DNA from: Micromonospora orduensis
GTDB lineage: Bacteria > Actinomycetota > Actinomycetes > Mycobacteriales > Micromonosporaceae
Length of the DNA: 36,070 nucleotides
Assembly: GCF_006228125.1 (NCBI RefSeq)
Contig: NZ_VDFY01000175.1
Location: 1 to 36,070 of the forward strand
Reading direction: 5' to 3'
Shown piece by piece: positions 1 through 7,895 of the stretch. The notes beneath the pieces are model-generated. The model saw only the letters and a program-made list of their open reading frames with translations, did no database searches and was not told the DNA's origin. How positions within the stretch are numbered: position 1 is the first letter of the stretch; each line of letters starts with the position of its first letter. Both the position numbers and the translations under genes were made by a program.

Positions 1-402
1 GCCGCCGGCCCCGCGCGCGGCGAGGCCGGCCCGGCCGAGCGGGACGCGGCGGTCACCGGGCTGGAGCTGGCCGCGCTGGACGAGGAACGGGTGCGCGTCG
101 CCGACGGCCGACGGATCTCCGCGCTGGCCTGCACGATCACCGAGGGCGCCCTGGCCAGCGGGATGGCGATGCGGGTCGACGACGTCGCGGAGATCGCCGG
201 CGTGGCGACCCTGCCGGCCGCCCGACGGCGTGGTCTGGGCGCCGCGCTGACCGCCACCCTGGCCCGGGAACTGCTCGCCGCCGGCACCGACCTGGTCTTC
301 CTCTCCGCGGGCAGCGACGAGATCGCCCGCGTCTACCTGCGGGTCGGCTTCCGCCGCGTGGGCACCGCCTGCATCGCCGAGCCCGCCGCCCTGATCGGCT
401 GA
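1..402 (+). CDS. GNAT-family N-acetyltransferase (3' part only)
   Basis: The reading frame is open from the first base, so the gene starts outside the window and only its last 133 residues are seen. The visible part has the acetyl-CoA-binding signature of GNAT enzymes (RRRGLGAAL, the R/Q-x-x-G-x-G/A motif A). Near the C-terminus it has the typical aromatic motif B (YLRVGFRRVG). GNAT enzymes transfer the acetyl group of acetyl-CoA to an amine. The acceptor cannot be inferred here. The gene converges on the monooxygenase gene, whose stop codon lies 14 bp away on the other strand. The first in-frame GTG at 91 would cut into the domain and is unlikely to be the true start. Confidence 0.85.
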   Translation, partial: AAGPARGEAGPAERDAAVTGLELAALDEERVRVADGRRISALACTITEGALASGMAMRVDDVAEIAGVATLPAARRRGLGAALTATLARELLAAGTDLVFLSAGSDEIARVYLRVGFRRVGTACIAEPAALIG

Positions 403-415
403 CCCACGGCGCGGA

Positions 416-1603
416 TCACGCCGGGGGCCGCCACTGCGCGGCCGAGGCCGCGGCGCTGGAGAGCAGACGCGAGTTGATCGTGCCGAGGGCGGCGTCACGG
501 GCCCGCAACGCCAACCGGCCCCGCGCCTGGAGCACCGCCGACATGCGTCGGGTCTGCCGGACCACAGTCGCCGCCCGCGGCCGGCGCACCCGGTCGTACG
601 CCTGCACGGCGTCGGGCAGCCGGGCCTCGCGCAGCAGGGAGGCGAGCGTGGCGGCGTCCTCGAAGGCGAGGCAGGCGCCCTGCCCGAGGTGCGGCGGCAT
701 GGCGTGCGCCGCGTCACCGAGCAGCACCACGCCACCGGGCCCGACCGGAAAGCCGTACGCGCGGGGCAGCGGACGCAGCTCGCGGACCTCCTGCTGGACC
801 AGGTCGCTGGGGTCGGTGGCGTCGAGCAGCGCGCCGATCGGCTCGGGCCAGCCCGCGTACCAGCGGCGCAGCAGCGCCAACTGCGTCTCGGGCGGTTCCG
901 GACGGGGCGCTCCGGCGGCGGTGGCCACCCAGTAGATGCCGCCCCGGCTGGAACCGCCGGACGAGCCGCGCTCGCCCAGCGAGGCGGCCACGAACCGGTA
1001 ACCCGCGCCGAGGACCTCACCGGCGATCGGCTGGTCGGCGGGCAGCCGGGGTGCCCGGTACCAGGGAATGACGGCCCGCCAGGCGGCGCAGCCGGAGCTG
1101 ACCACCCCGGACTCGGGGGCGAGCTGCCGGCGGATGCCGCTGTCCGTGCCGTCGGCGGCGACCACCAGATCGGCCTCGATGGTGTGCCGGCCGTCGCTGA
1201 CCGCGGGCCGCTGGCCCGGCTCGACCCGCACGTGTCGCACGGTCACGCCGGTGCGCAGCTCGACCCGGTCGCCGAGCCCGGCGATCAACGCGTCGTGCAG
1301 ATCCTCACGGTGCACCACCACCGGCATCCGGTCGGCCGGGGTGGGGCGGGGCTGCACCAGCCAGTGCCCGTCCGGCCGGCGGACCCCGCCGTCGGGCAGC
1401 GGGGTGGCGATGGCGGCCAGGCCGGCGCCGAGGCCGAGTGCCTGAAGGGCGCGCACGCCGTTGGGCCACAGCACCACGGCGGTCGGCTCGGGGCGTACCC
1501 GCTCGGCCCGCTCCAGCAGGGTGACCTGCCAGCCGGAGCGCGCCAGCGCGCTGGTGACCGCGAGGCCACCGACTCCGGCGCCGACCACCACCGCGCTTCG
1601 CAT
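416..1603 (-). CDS. FAD-dependent monooxygenase (PHBH-like fold)
   Basis: This 395-residue protein has the three hallmarks of class A flavoprotein monooxygenases (PF01494). These are an N-terminal Rossmann motif (VVGAGVGGLAVTSALARSG) for the FAD adenosine, a central DG motif (VVAADGTDSGIRRQL) and a C-terminal GD motif (VVLLGDAAHAMPPHLGQGA) that contacts the FAD ribityl chain. Such enzymes use NAD(P)H and O2 to hydroxylate or epoxidise an organic substrate. The substrate cannot be told from sequence. There is no signal peptide, so it should be cytosolic. The ATG at 1603 lies 15 bp after the lgt stop codon on the same strand, so it is probably the second gene of an lgt transcript. I see no functional link to Lgt. 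Confidence 0.88.
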   Translation of the reverse strand: MRSAVVVGAGVGGLAVTSALARSGWQVTLLERAERVRPEPTAVVLWPNGVRALQALGLGAGLAAIATPLPDGGVRRPDGHWLVQPRPTPADRMPVVVHREDLHDALIAGLGDRVELRTGVTVRHVRVEPGQRPAVSDGRHTIEADLVVAADGTDSGIRRQLAPESGVVSSGCAAWRAVIPWYRAPRLPADQPIAGEVLGAGYRFVAASLGERGSSGGSSRGGIYWVATAAGAPRPEPPETQLALLRRWYAGWPEPIGALLDATDPSDLVQQEVRELRPLPRAYGFPVGPGGVVLLGDAAHAMPPHLGQGACLAFEDAATLASLLREARLPDAVQAYDRVRRPRAATVVRQTRRMSAVLQARGRLALRARDAALGTINSRLLSSAAASAAQWRPPA

Positions 1604-1618
1604 CGGTGCCGCCCCCGC

Positions 1619-2794
1619 TCAGCTGTCCCGGTCGGCGGGACGCGCGCCCGTGGCGTCGGCCCGGTCGTCGCGGGTCTGCGGCGTACCGTCCCCCGCCTGG
1701 TCCCCGGTCGACGGGGCGTCGTCGGCCGCGTCGACCGACTCGCCGGCGGGGCGGTCGTCGTCACCTGCGGACTCGGCCGGCAGGACACCGCTGTCCCGCC
1801 AGGCGTGGTACTGCTCCTCGCTGACCACCCGGTACCCCTCCGGGGCGGCGGTCCGCGCCGAGGCCTCCCGCGCGGAGAGGTCGACCTGGGACAGGTCGGA
1901 CGTGCCGGTTGGCGTCGGCGTCGCCGCCGCGCCGAGCGGGATCAGGAACTCCTGGGGGCCGCGCACCCGGACGAAGTAGATCAACGCGCCGAGGAAGACC
2001 AGGGCCGCGGTCCAGACGTTGAGGCGGACGCCGAGGATCTGGTTCGCCTCGTCGGTGCGCATCAGCTCGATCCAGAACCGGCCGGCGGTGTAGCCCATCA
2101 CGTACAGGGCGAACGCCCGGCCACGGCCGAGCTTCAGTCGACGGTCGAGGACGAGGACCAGCGCGACCACACCCAGGTTCCACAGCGCCTCGTACAGGAA
2201 GGTCGGCTGGTAGAGGCCCGGTTCGAGGATCGGCTGGCCGGCGTCGTCGCGCAGCGCGTGCCCGGGATTGTCCGGGTCCATCCGGTGGATCTCCAGACCC
2301 CACGGCAGGGTCGTCCGGCCACCGAACAGCTCGTTGTTGAACCAGTTGCCCAAACGACCGACCGCCTGGGCCAGCGGCAGGCCGGGGGCCAGCGCGTCGG
2401 CTACCACACCGAACGGGATGCCGAGCTGCCGGGCCGCGATGAAGGCGCCGACCGCACCGCCGGCGACCGCGCCCCAGATGCCGAGACCACCCTCCCAGAT
2501 GGCGAACGCCTTCATCGGGTCGCCACCCGCGCCGAAGTACTTCTCCGGCGAGGTGATCACGTGGTAGATCCGGGCGCCGATGATGCCGGCGGGCACCGCC
2601 CAGACGGCGATGTCGAGCACCGCGCCGGGAGCGACGCCGCGCTGACGCAGCCGACGCTCGGTCACCCAGCAGGCCAGCACGATGCCGACGATGATGCACA
2701 GCGCGTACGCCCGGATCGGGACCGGCCCGAGCTGCCAGACAGCGGTGCTGGGACTGGGCAGGGCCGCCTGGGGGGACAGCGAGGCGTAGGTCAC
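1619..2794 (-). CDS. lgt: Prolipoprotein diacylglyceryl transferase Lgt
   Basis: Lgt moves diacylglycerol from phosphatidylglycerol onto the lipobox cysteine of prolipoproteins at the cytoplasmic membrane, the first step of lipoprotein maturation. The protein is about 391 residues with several hydrophobic segments. It carries the Lgt signature around AVGRLGNWFNNELFGG and the conserved N-terminal segment LGPVPIRAYALCIIVGI. The last roughly 110 residues form a hydrophilic Asp/Ala/Pro-rich tail beyond the enzyme core, as in many actinobacterial Lgt proteins. I chose the GTG at 2794 over a TTG at 2854 because it fits the family N-terminus and has a TAGCGT -10 element 8 nt upstream. The gene sits just outside the trp cluster, a common actinobacterial neighbourhood. 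Confidence 0.93.
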   Translation of the reverse strand: MTYASLSPQAALPSPSTAVWQLGPVPIRAYALCIIVGIVLACWVTERRLRQRGVAPGAVLDIAVWAVPAGIIGARIYHVITSPEKYFGAGGDPMKAFAIWEGGLGIWGAVAGGAVGAFIAARQLGIPFGVVADALAPGLPLAQAVGRLGNWFNNELFGGRTTLPWGLEIHRMDPDNPGHALRDDAGQPILEPGLYQPTFLYEALWNLGVVALVLVLDRRLKLGRGRAFALYVMGYTAGRFWIELMRTDEANQILGVRLNVWTAALVFLGALIYFVRVRGPQEFLIPLGAAATPTPTGTSDLSQVDLSAREASARTAAPEGYRVVSEEQYHAWRDSGVLPAESAGDDDRPAGESVDAADDAPSTGDQAGDGTPQTRDDRADATGARPADRDS

Positions 2795-2802
2795 GGGTGC
2801 AC

Positions 2803-2808
2803 ACGCTA
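2803..2808 (-). promoter_or_regulatory. -10 element of lgt (leaderless type)
   Basis: On the minus strand the hexamer TAGCGT fits the actinobacterial TANNNT -10 pattern and ends 8 nt before the GTG start at 2794. No Shine-Dalgarno sequence precedes that codon, so the mRNA probably begins at or next to the start codon. Confidence 0.5.
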
Positions 2809-2881
2809 CCGCTGCGCACCCCCGAAGCGGCACCCCGGGCCGCCCTACCGGCAACCCGGTGACTTCTGGTTTGCACCGCCG

Positions 2882-2887
2882 TAGGCT
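2882..2887 (+). promoter_or_regulatory. -10 element of the Nudix-like gene (leaderless type)
   Basis: TAGGCT lies 8 nt before the ATG at 2896. A -35-like GTGACT (2859-2864) is exactly 17 nt upstream. There is no ribosome binding site between this element and the start codon. The promoter is back to back with that of lgt. Confidence 0.55.
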
Positions 2888-2895
2888 CTTTGTCC

Positions 2896-3474
2896 ATGAG
2901 CGCGCTCACCTGGGCGGTCGCCGCGGTCGTCACCGACGACACCGGACGGGTGCTGCTCTGCCGCCAGGGTCGGGGCGAGCGACGGTACGCCCTGCCCGGC
3001 GGGCGGCTGCGTCCGGCGCAGAGCCCGGTGTCCGCGGCGCTGCGCGACATCCGCGCCGAGACCGGCTGGGAGATCGAGCTGGTCGACCTGGTCGGTGTCT
3101 ACCACCTGGCCGCGCCGGGCACGGCGATCGCGCCGGCGGGGCGGGCCGGGCCGCTGCCGGACGTCCTGGTGCACGTGTTCCGGGCGCGGGTGGCCGGTGT
3201 CCGACCCGCCGCCGACCCACCACCGGGTTGCCGGCTCTCCTGGCATCCGCCCGCCGCGCTGCCCGAGGCGGTCACCCCGCTCACCCGGGCGGCCGTCGCG
3301 GACGCGGACGGCGGACGCTCCGGTGTCCTGCGCGACGTCCCCTGGGCACCGGCCGGCGCCGAGGCGGCGCCTCCGCGGTCGCCGACGGCCAGCGCTGCCG
3401 GTCAGGGCCAGCCCGGCGTGGGGCAGCCACCTGAGCAACGCGGCGAGGCGGCGGATCCGTCCCTACGCCCCTGA
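2896..3474 (+). CDS. Nudix-fold hydrolase-like protein with a degenerate Nudix box
   Basis: This 192-residue protein begins with a Nudix-type beta strand (TWAVAAVVTDDTGRVLLCRQG) followed by YALPGGRL. Nudix enzymes hydrolyse nucleoside diphosphates linked to another moiety and use glutamates of the GX5EX7REUXEEXGU box to bind Mg2+. Here the box spans about residues 36-58 and is altered: Q42, D51 and A54 stand where glutamates are expected, while R50, E55 and G57 are kept. It may therefore be a weak or redirected enzyme, or a non-catalytic Nudix-fold protein. The C-terminal 50 residues are Ala/Pro/Gly-rich and probably disordered. The ATG at 2896 is preferred to the TTG two codons earlier because of the -10 element. 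Confidence 0.78.
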   Translation: MSALTWAVAAVVTDDTGRVLLCRQGRGERRYALPGGRLRPAQSPVSAALRDIRAETGWEIELVDLVGVYHLAAPGTAIAPAGRAGPLPDVLVHVFRARVAGVRPAADPPPGCRLSWHPPAALPEAVTPLTRAAVADADGGRSGVLRDVPWAPAGAEAAPPRSPTASAAGQGQPGVGQPPEQRGEAADPSLRP

Positions 3475-3533
3475 CAGCGCCACCCCGCTCGAACGTCCGC
3501 CGGCGTCGCCGCGCCGGGCGGCCCACATTCCGT

Positions 3534-3583
3534 TGAGCGGTATACCTGAGAGTCATATTTATGACCCTCAGGTATACCGCTCA
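3534..3583. terminator. 50-bp inverted repeat between the convergent Nudix-like and trpA genes
   Basis: The arms 3534-3556 and 3561-3583 are 23 bp each with one mismatch (3551 against 3566) and a 4-nt ATTT loop. In a minus-strand transcript the mismatch becomes a G-U pair, so the hairpin would be fully paired 45 nt after the trpA stop codon. No run of U follows on either strand. The arms contain GGTATACC and are unusually AT-rich for this genome. A bidirectional terminator is the simplest reading, and a protein-binding site is the alternative. Confidence 0.65.
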
Positions 3584-3627
3584 TCAGAGCGAGTGGTCCG
3601 GCAGGCCGGGGCGGAGCGGGAGACGAC

Positions 3628-4431
3628 TCAGCGGACGGGGTTGCGGACGCCCTCGGCCAGCTCGGCGCTGAGCGTACGCAGCGCGGCCAGCCCCTCGGCC
3701 TCGGACGTCGCGTCGAGCACGCACCGGACCAGAGCGCTGCCCACGATCACACCGTCGGCGTACCCGGCCACGGTCCCGGCCTGCGCCCCGGTGCCCACAC
3801 CCAGGCCGACGCCGACCGGCAGGTCGGTGGCCGCGCGGACCCGGGAGACAAGCGTCGGGGCGGCGTCGGAGGTCTGCGCGCGGGCGCCGGTCACCCCCAT
3901 CACGGCGGTCGCGTAGACGAAGCCCCGGCAGTGCTGGACGGTCATCGCCAACCGGACGTCGGTGGACGACGGGGAGACGAGGAACGTGCGGTCCAGCCCG
4001 TGCGCGTCCGAAGCGGCCAGCCACTCGGCTGCCTCGTCGGGGATGAGGTCCGGGGTGATCAGACCGGTGCCGCCGGCGGACGCGAGGTCACGGGCGAACA
4101 CGTCCACTCCGTACCGCTCGACCGGGTTCCAGTAGGTCATGGTGACCACCGGGGCGCCGGTGGCCGCCACCGCCTCGATGACGCGCATCGTGTCCGCGGT
4201 GCGTACGCCCCCGGCCAGCGCGATGTCACTGGCCTTCTGGATGACCGGCCCGTCCATCACCGGGTCGGAGTACGGAATCTCGACCTCGATGACGTCCACG
4301 CCGGCCTCGACCATCGCGGTCATCGCCGCGATGCTGCCCTCGACCGTCGGGAAGCCGGCCGGCATGCAGCCGACCAGCAACGCCCGTCCGTCGGCCCGGG
4401 CCTTGTCGAACGCCACCCCGATCCGGCTCAT
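3628..4431 (-). CDS. trpA: Tryptophan synthase alpha chain
   Basis: TrpA cleaves indole-3-glycerol phosphate to indole and glyceraldehyde-3-phosphate and channels indole to TrpB in the alpha2-beta2 complex. The protein has 267 residues, the normal length. The catalytic glutamate lies in VIEVEIPYSDP, and the catalytic aspartate follows in VMDGPVIQKA. The C-terminal phosphate-binding strands GVGLGV and ADGVIVGSA are present. The ATG at 4431 follows the trpB stop codon by one base (TGAGATG), so translation is almost certainly coupled. The frame runs open further upstream, but that part is an antisense-like reading of trpB. This is the last gene of the trpC-trpB-trpA unit, with a long hairpin after it. 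Confidence 0.97.
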   Translation of the reverse strand: MSRIGVAFDKARADGRALLVGCMPAGFPTVEGSIAAMTAMVEAGVDVIEVEIPYSDPVMDGPVIQKASDIALAGGVRTADTMRVIEAVAATGAPVVTMTYWNPVERYGVDVFARDLASAGGTGLITPDLIPDEAAEWLAASDAHGLDRTFLVSPSSTDVRLAMTVQHCRGFVYATAVMGVTGARAQTSDAAPTLVSRVRAATDLPVGVGLGVGTGAQAGTVAGYADGVIVGSALVRCVLDATSEAEGLAALRTLSAELAEGVRNPVR

Positions 4432-4432
4432 C

Positions 4433-5671
4433 TCACCGCTCCTTGTCGAGGATGCCGAAGTAGTCCCCGGCGGTGTGCACGTCCTTGTCGCCCCGCCCGG
4501 AGAGGTTGACCACGATGGTGGGCTCCCGGCCCAGCTCGGCGGCGAGCTTCGGGGCCAGCGCGACGGTGCCGGCGAGCGCGTGCGCGCTCTCGATCGCCGG
4601 GATGATGCCCTCGGTGCGGCAGAGCAGCTCGAACGCGGCCATCGCCTCGTCGTCGGTGACCGGCAGGTAGGTGGCCCGCCCGCTGTCGTGCAGCCAGGCG
4701 TGCTCGGGCCCGACGCCCGGGTAGTCCAGCCCCGCCGAGATCGAGTGCGACTCCAGCGTCTGCCCGTCGGCGTCCTGGAGCACGTACGTGCGGGTGCCGT
4801 GCAGCACCCCGGCCGACCCGCCGGTGATGCTGGCCGCGTGCCGGCCGGTCGCGACACCGTCGCCGCCGGCCTCGAAGCCGTACAGCCGCACCGCCTCGTC
4901 GGGAACGAACGCGTGGAAGATGCCGAGCGCGTTGGAGCCTCCGCCGACGCAGGCGGTGACCGCGTCCGGCAGCCCGCCGGTGAGGTCGAGGCACTGCTGG
5001 CGGGCCTCGTCGCCGATGCCCCGGACGAAGTCACGGACCATCGCCGGGAACGGGTGCGGCCCGGCGGCGGTGCCGATCAGGTAGTGCGTCTCGTCGACGT
5101 TGGCCACCCAGTCGCGCATCGCCTCGTTCATCGCGTCCTTGAGGGTGCGCGAGCCGTTGGTGACCGGGACGACTGTGGCGCCGAGCATCCGCATCCGGGC
5201 CACGTTGAGCGCCTGCCGCTCGGTGTCGACCTGGCCCATGTAGACCACGCACTCCAGGTCGAACAGGGCGGCGGCGGTCGCGGTGGCCACGCCGTGCTGA
5301 CCCGCGCCGGTCTCGGCGATCACCCGGGTCTTGCCCATCCGCTTGGTGAGCAGCGCCTGGCCCAGCACGTTGCGCACCTTGTGCGCGCCGGTGTGGTTGA
5401 GGTCCTCCCGCTTGAGCAGCACCCGGGCGCCGACCTTGGCGGAGAACCGCCGGGCCTCGTAGAGCAGCGACGGCGTGCCCGCATAGTCGCGCAGCAGCGC
5501 GCCGAACTCGGCCCGGAAGGATTCGTCCGCCATCGCCGTACGCCACGCCCCGTCGAGCTCGTCCAGCGCGGCCACCAGGGCCTCGGGAACGAACCGACCG
5601 CCGAAGCGGCCGAAGTGGCCGGCGGAGTCGGGCTGCGGGCCGGCCACCGGGGCCAGCGCGTCGGCGCTCAT
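4433..5671 (-). CDS. trpB: Tryptophan synthase beta chain
   Basis: TrpB condenses indole with L-serine to make tryptophan using pyridoxal phosphate. The 412-residue protein shows the PLP lysine in [11 protein letters not shown], the glycine-rich phosphate loop CVGGGSNA, and the N-terminal [15 protein letters not shown] typical of the family. The ATG at 5671 is chosen because a GAGAGGA ribosome binding site sits a few bases upstream and because the family N-terminus starts there. A longer frame up to 5824 would extend into trpC. TrpB and TrpA are adjacent, as expected for a complex made in equal amounts. The gap to trpC is 37 bp, so the three genes are probably one transcript. Confidence 0.97.
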   Translation of the reverse strand: MSADALAPVAGPQPDSAGHFGRFGGRFVPEALVAALDELDGAWRTAMADESFRAEFGALLRDYAGTPSLLYEARRFSAKVGARVLLKREDLNHTGAHKVRNVLGQALLTKRMGKTRVIAETGAGQHGVATATAAALFDLECVVYMGQVDTERQALNVARMRMLGATVVPVTNGSRTLKDAMNEAMRDWVANVDETHYLIGTAAGPHPFPAMVRDFVRGIGDEARQQCLDLTGGLPDAVTACVGGGSNALGIFHAFVPDEAVRLYGFEAGGDGVATGRHAASITGGSAGVLHGTRTYVLQDADGQTLESHSISAGLDYPGVGPEHAWLHDSGRATYLPVTDDEAMAAFELLCRTEGIIPAIESAHALAGTVALAPKLAAELGREPTIVVNLSGRGDKDVHTAGDYFGILDKER

Positions 5672-5708
5672 CGGAAATCCTCTCGGTGGGGCGTCACACC
5701 GGCGCGAC

Positions 5709-6599
5709 TCAGCGCACCGGCCGGGGCGTCGCCGGGTGGTTACCGGCGTTGACCAGTTCGGCGACCGCCTCGCGCGGGCTCTTCTGGGTGACCAGGCCCT
5801 CGCCGACGAGGACCGCGTCGGCACCCGCCGAGGCGTACCGGATCAGGTCGTGCGGGCCGCGGACGCCGGATTCGGCGATCTTGACGACGCTGCTGGGCAG
5901 GCCGGGCGCGATCCGCTCGAACACCGACCGGTCGACCTCCAGGGTACGCAGGTCACGGGCGTTGACCCCGATCACCTGCGCGCCGGCCTCCAGGGCCCGG
6001 TCGGCCTCCTCCTCGTCGTGGACCTCGACCAGCGCGGTCATGCCCAGCGACTCGATCCGCTCCAGCAGGCCCATCAGGGCGTTCTGCTCCAAGGCGGCGA
6101 CGATCAGCAGGACCAGGTCGGCGCCGTGCGCGCGCGCCTCGTGCACCTGGTAGCTGGAGACCACGAAGTCCTTGCGCAGCACCGGCACGGTGACCGCGGC
6201 CCGGACGGCCGCCAGGTCGTCCAGCGAACCGCCGAACCAGCGCCCCTCGGTCAGCACGCTGATCGCACGGGCGCCACCGGCCGCGTAGTCGACGGCGAGG
6301 TCGGCCGGATCGGCGATCTCGGCGATCCGACCCTTGGACGGCGACGAGCGCTTCACCTCGGCGATCACCGCGACGCCGGGCTTGCGCAGGGCCGCGTACG
6401 CGTCCAGCGGCGGCGGCGCCGCCGCGGCCAGTTCACGGATCCGCTCCAGCGGAACCTGCTCCTGGCGTCGGGCGACGTCCTCGCGCACGCCGGCCAGAAT
6501 CTCGTCGAGCACGCTTACGGACGCTGCCTGACCGGCGTCGTCCCCCTCCGCGTGCGCATGCTCAGCAGTCACCAACGGACTCCCCTCTCCGGGTGTCAT
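5709..6599 (-). CDS. trpC: Indole-3-glycerol phosphate synthase
   Basis: TrpC closes the indole ring, turning carboxyphenylaminodeoxyribulose phosphate into indole-3-glycerol phosphate, the substrate of TrpA. The (beta/alpha)8 barrel shows the catalytic segments [18 protein letters not shown] and IAESGV. It is a stand-alone enzyme without a fused TrpF domain. Two starts are credible. The ATG at 6599 has a TAGCAT -10 element 6 nt upstream and would be leaderless. The in-frame GTG at 6572 has a strong GGAGAGGGGAG ribosome binding site about 7 nt upstream. The residues between the two are not part of the barrel. No other trp gene directly precedes it, so trpC heads the trpCBA transcript. Confidence 0.95.
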   Translation of the reverse strand: MTPGEGSPLVTAEHAHAEGDDAGQAASVSVLDEILAGVREDVARRQEQVPLERIRELAAAAPPPLDAYAALRKPGVAVIAEVKRSSPSKGRIAEIADPADLAVDYAAGGARAISVLTEGRWFGGSLDDLAAVRAAVTVPVLRKDFVVSSYQVHEARAHGADLVLLIVAALEQNALMGLLERIESLGMTALVEVHDEEEADRALEAGAQVIGVNARDLRTLEVDRSVFERIAPGLPSSVVKIAESGVRGPHDLIRYASAGADAVLVGEGLVTQKSPREAVAELVNAGNHPATPRPVR

Positions 6600-6605
6600 G
6601 GGCCG

Positions 6606-6611
6606 ATGCTA
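6606..6611 (-). promoter_or_regulatory. -10 element of trpC
   Basis: On the minus strand TAGCAT fits TANNNT and ends 6 nt before the ATG at 6599. This is the same arrangement seen at eight other genes in this window. I see no convincing -35. Confidence 0.45.
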
Positions 6612-6997
6612 GGGGCAGGGGGCCGACCCCGGACGCCGGGGGTATGGCGCTGCTCACGAAAAGGGCTGCGGCATAATGGCCGACCTGCCGTGAACGGGAT
6701 GTCACACAGCGCCACCTCCGCCATCGATCGTCGTCACACGCTGGGAGCCCGGCGCTCCCGGCGAGCCGGCCGATCCCCCGATCATGCCACCGACCCCGGG
6801 TCCGCGCTCAACGGCAGTTACGTCTGTCGATTCTGTGAGCAAGCTCAAGGCCTAACGGCCCATCCCTGGTCGGGGCCGGGGCGGGACAGTTGACCGGGCG
6901 GTCACCACGGCGAAACGTCAGCCGGTCAGCATCGTCCTCGGGCAGACTCGATGGCGCGCCTGCCCCGACCGCCGTCAACTCCTCGTGCGAGGTGACC
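6612..6997. other. Intergenic region between trpC and a small plus-strand gene
   Basis: About 390 bp lie between the divergent trpC and the small gene at 6998. I found no protein-coding frame with convincing features, no tRNA and no Trp-codon leader peptide. A 6-bp hairpin with a 3-nt loop (CCCCGG/CCGGGG, 6627-6641) and an isolated CATAAT (6672-6677) are the only structures I can point to. Either could be chance. Confidence 0.4.
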
Positions 6998-7267
6998 ATG
7001 AACATTGCCGAGCCGACCCCCAGCATCGGGCTGACCACCATCTCGCGGACCGTGGCGTCGCTCGCTGTCGGTGTCGTACACACTCTGGAACGGGCCGTGG
7101 TCGGTGAGGGCCGGATGCGCACCGCGCGCGGCAACGCCTGGGAGGCGGTCTGCGCCGACCGGGCCCGCGCCGACCAGCGCGCCGAACTGGACCGCCTGGT
7201 CGCCGAGCTGACCGCCGCGCGGGCCGCCGCCCGCCGGACGCAGCGGAAGCGTCAGCCGGTCGGCTGA
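6998..7267 (+). CDS. Small helical protein of unknown function
   Basis: I do not recognise this 89-residue protein. It has no Cys-rich motif, no signal peptide and no clear membrane segment. The first half contains a moderately hydrophobic stretch (ISRTVASLAVGVVHTLERAVVG). The second half is Arg/Ala/Glu-rich with heptad-like spacing (RADQRAELDRLVAELTAAR), which suggests a helix or short coiled coil with a basic tail. The ATG at 6998 follows GAGGTGACC, an acceptable ribosome binding site. A GTG two codons earlier is also possible. It lies on the opposite strand between the two trp units and converges on the trp-associated membrane protein gene, with a hairpin between them. Coding potential is supported by GC bias and the ribosome binding site only. 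Confidence 0.6.
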   Translation: MNIAEPTPSIGLTTISRTVASLAVGVVHTLERAVVGEGRMRTARGNAWEAVCADRARADQRAELDRLVAELTAARAAARRTQRKRQPVG

Positions 7268-7273
7268 CAGCGG

Positions 7274-7301
7274 CCGACGGCCGGTCTCAACCGGCCGTCG
7301 G
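7274..7301. terminator. 12-bp perfect hairpin between convergent genes
   Basis: The arms 7274-7285 and 7290-7301 are perfectly complementary around a CTCA loop. The hairpin overlaps the stop codon of the trp-associated membrane protein gene and follows the end of the small plus-strand gene by 6 bp. With no U tract, it looks like a shared bidirectional terminator. It would end the hisI-trpE transcript before trpC. Confidence 0.65.
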
Positions 7302-7895
7302 ATCCTCGCCACGGTCCAGCGCGTCCCAGGCCTCGGTGGTCCGACGACCGGCCATCGGCGCCGACGGACCCGCCGGACCGGCCGCCGCCGGCGCGCTGTC
7401 CGCGACGGTCCGCGACGGCCGCTCGTACCGCGCGCCCATCGCCGGCCAACCACCGCCGCGCAGCGCCGTCCACCCCCCGCCCACGGCGGCGAGCAGGCCG
7501 CCGAGCAGGCAGAGGGCGGGCCACTGCCGGCTCACCACGCCGTCGAGGGCAGCGACCAGGCCGTACCCACCGCCGGCCGCCACGGCCAACCCGAGCGCAC
7601 CGAGCAGCCCGCCGAGTAGCCGCCGCACCCGGCCCCGGGTCGCCAGCAGCGCGCCACCGCCGGCCAGCGTGACCAGGGCCAACGCCGGAAGCCACGGCAG
7701 CAGGGCGGCGCCGCTGCGGGCGTCACGTACCGGCGGCAGCGGCGCCGGGCGCACGGTCAGCTCCAGCGACCAGCTCCGGGTCGCCGCCCACAGCGCCAGG
7801 CCCGCGCCGGCCACGCAGAGCACCACGGCGTACGTCAGCTCGCGCCGACCCACCCCGGACCGCCCGCCGCCCTCCGGCCGTCCGTAGCCGGTCAT
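7287..7895 (-). CDS. Trp-region conserved membrane protein (TIGR02234/Trp_oprn_chp type)
   Basis: This 202-residue protein has four hydrophobic segments (about [57 protein letters not shown] and [15 protein letters not shown]). A cytoplasmic tail ends in [13 protein letters not shown]. Position after trpE, four membrane segments and the terminal [10 protein letters not shown] match the actinobacterial family called trp region conserved hypothetical membrane protein. Its function is not established, and a role in tryptophan or precursor transport is only a guess. The ATG at 7895 overlaps the trpE stop codon (ATGA), so it is translationally coupled to trpE. Confidence 0.85.
   Translation of the reverse strand: MTGYGRPEGGGRSGVGRRELTYAVVLCVAGAGLALWAATRSWSLELTVRPAPLPPVRDARSGAALLPWLPALALVTLAGGGALLATRGRVRRLLGGLLGALGLAVAAGGGYGLVAALDGVVSRQWPALCLLGGLLAAVGGGWTALRGGGWPAMGARYERPSRTVADSAPAAAGPAGPSAPMAGRRTTEAWDALDRGEDPTAG

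Noticed and set aside
689..2884. 731-codon open frame on the plus strand
   Set aside because: It runs antisense through the monooxygenase and lgt genes, whose products have clear family motifs. Its own translation is a low-complexity Arg/Gly/Pro mix typical of GC-rich antisense frames.
6627..6641. CCCCGG-ACG-CCGGGG hairpin as a regulatory site
   Set aside because: Six-base GC palindromes are expected by chance in DNA of this composition, and it has no meaningful position relative to a gene start or stop.
6600..6997. Tryptophan attenuator or T-box before trpC
   Set aside because: I found no short frame with clustered Trp codons and no T-box-like sequence. The only hairpin is a 6-bp stem that could be chance.
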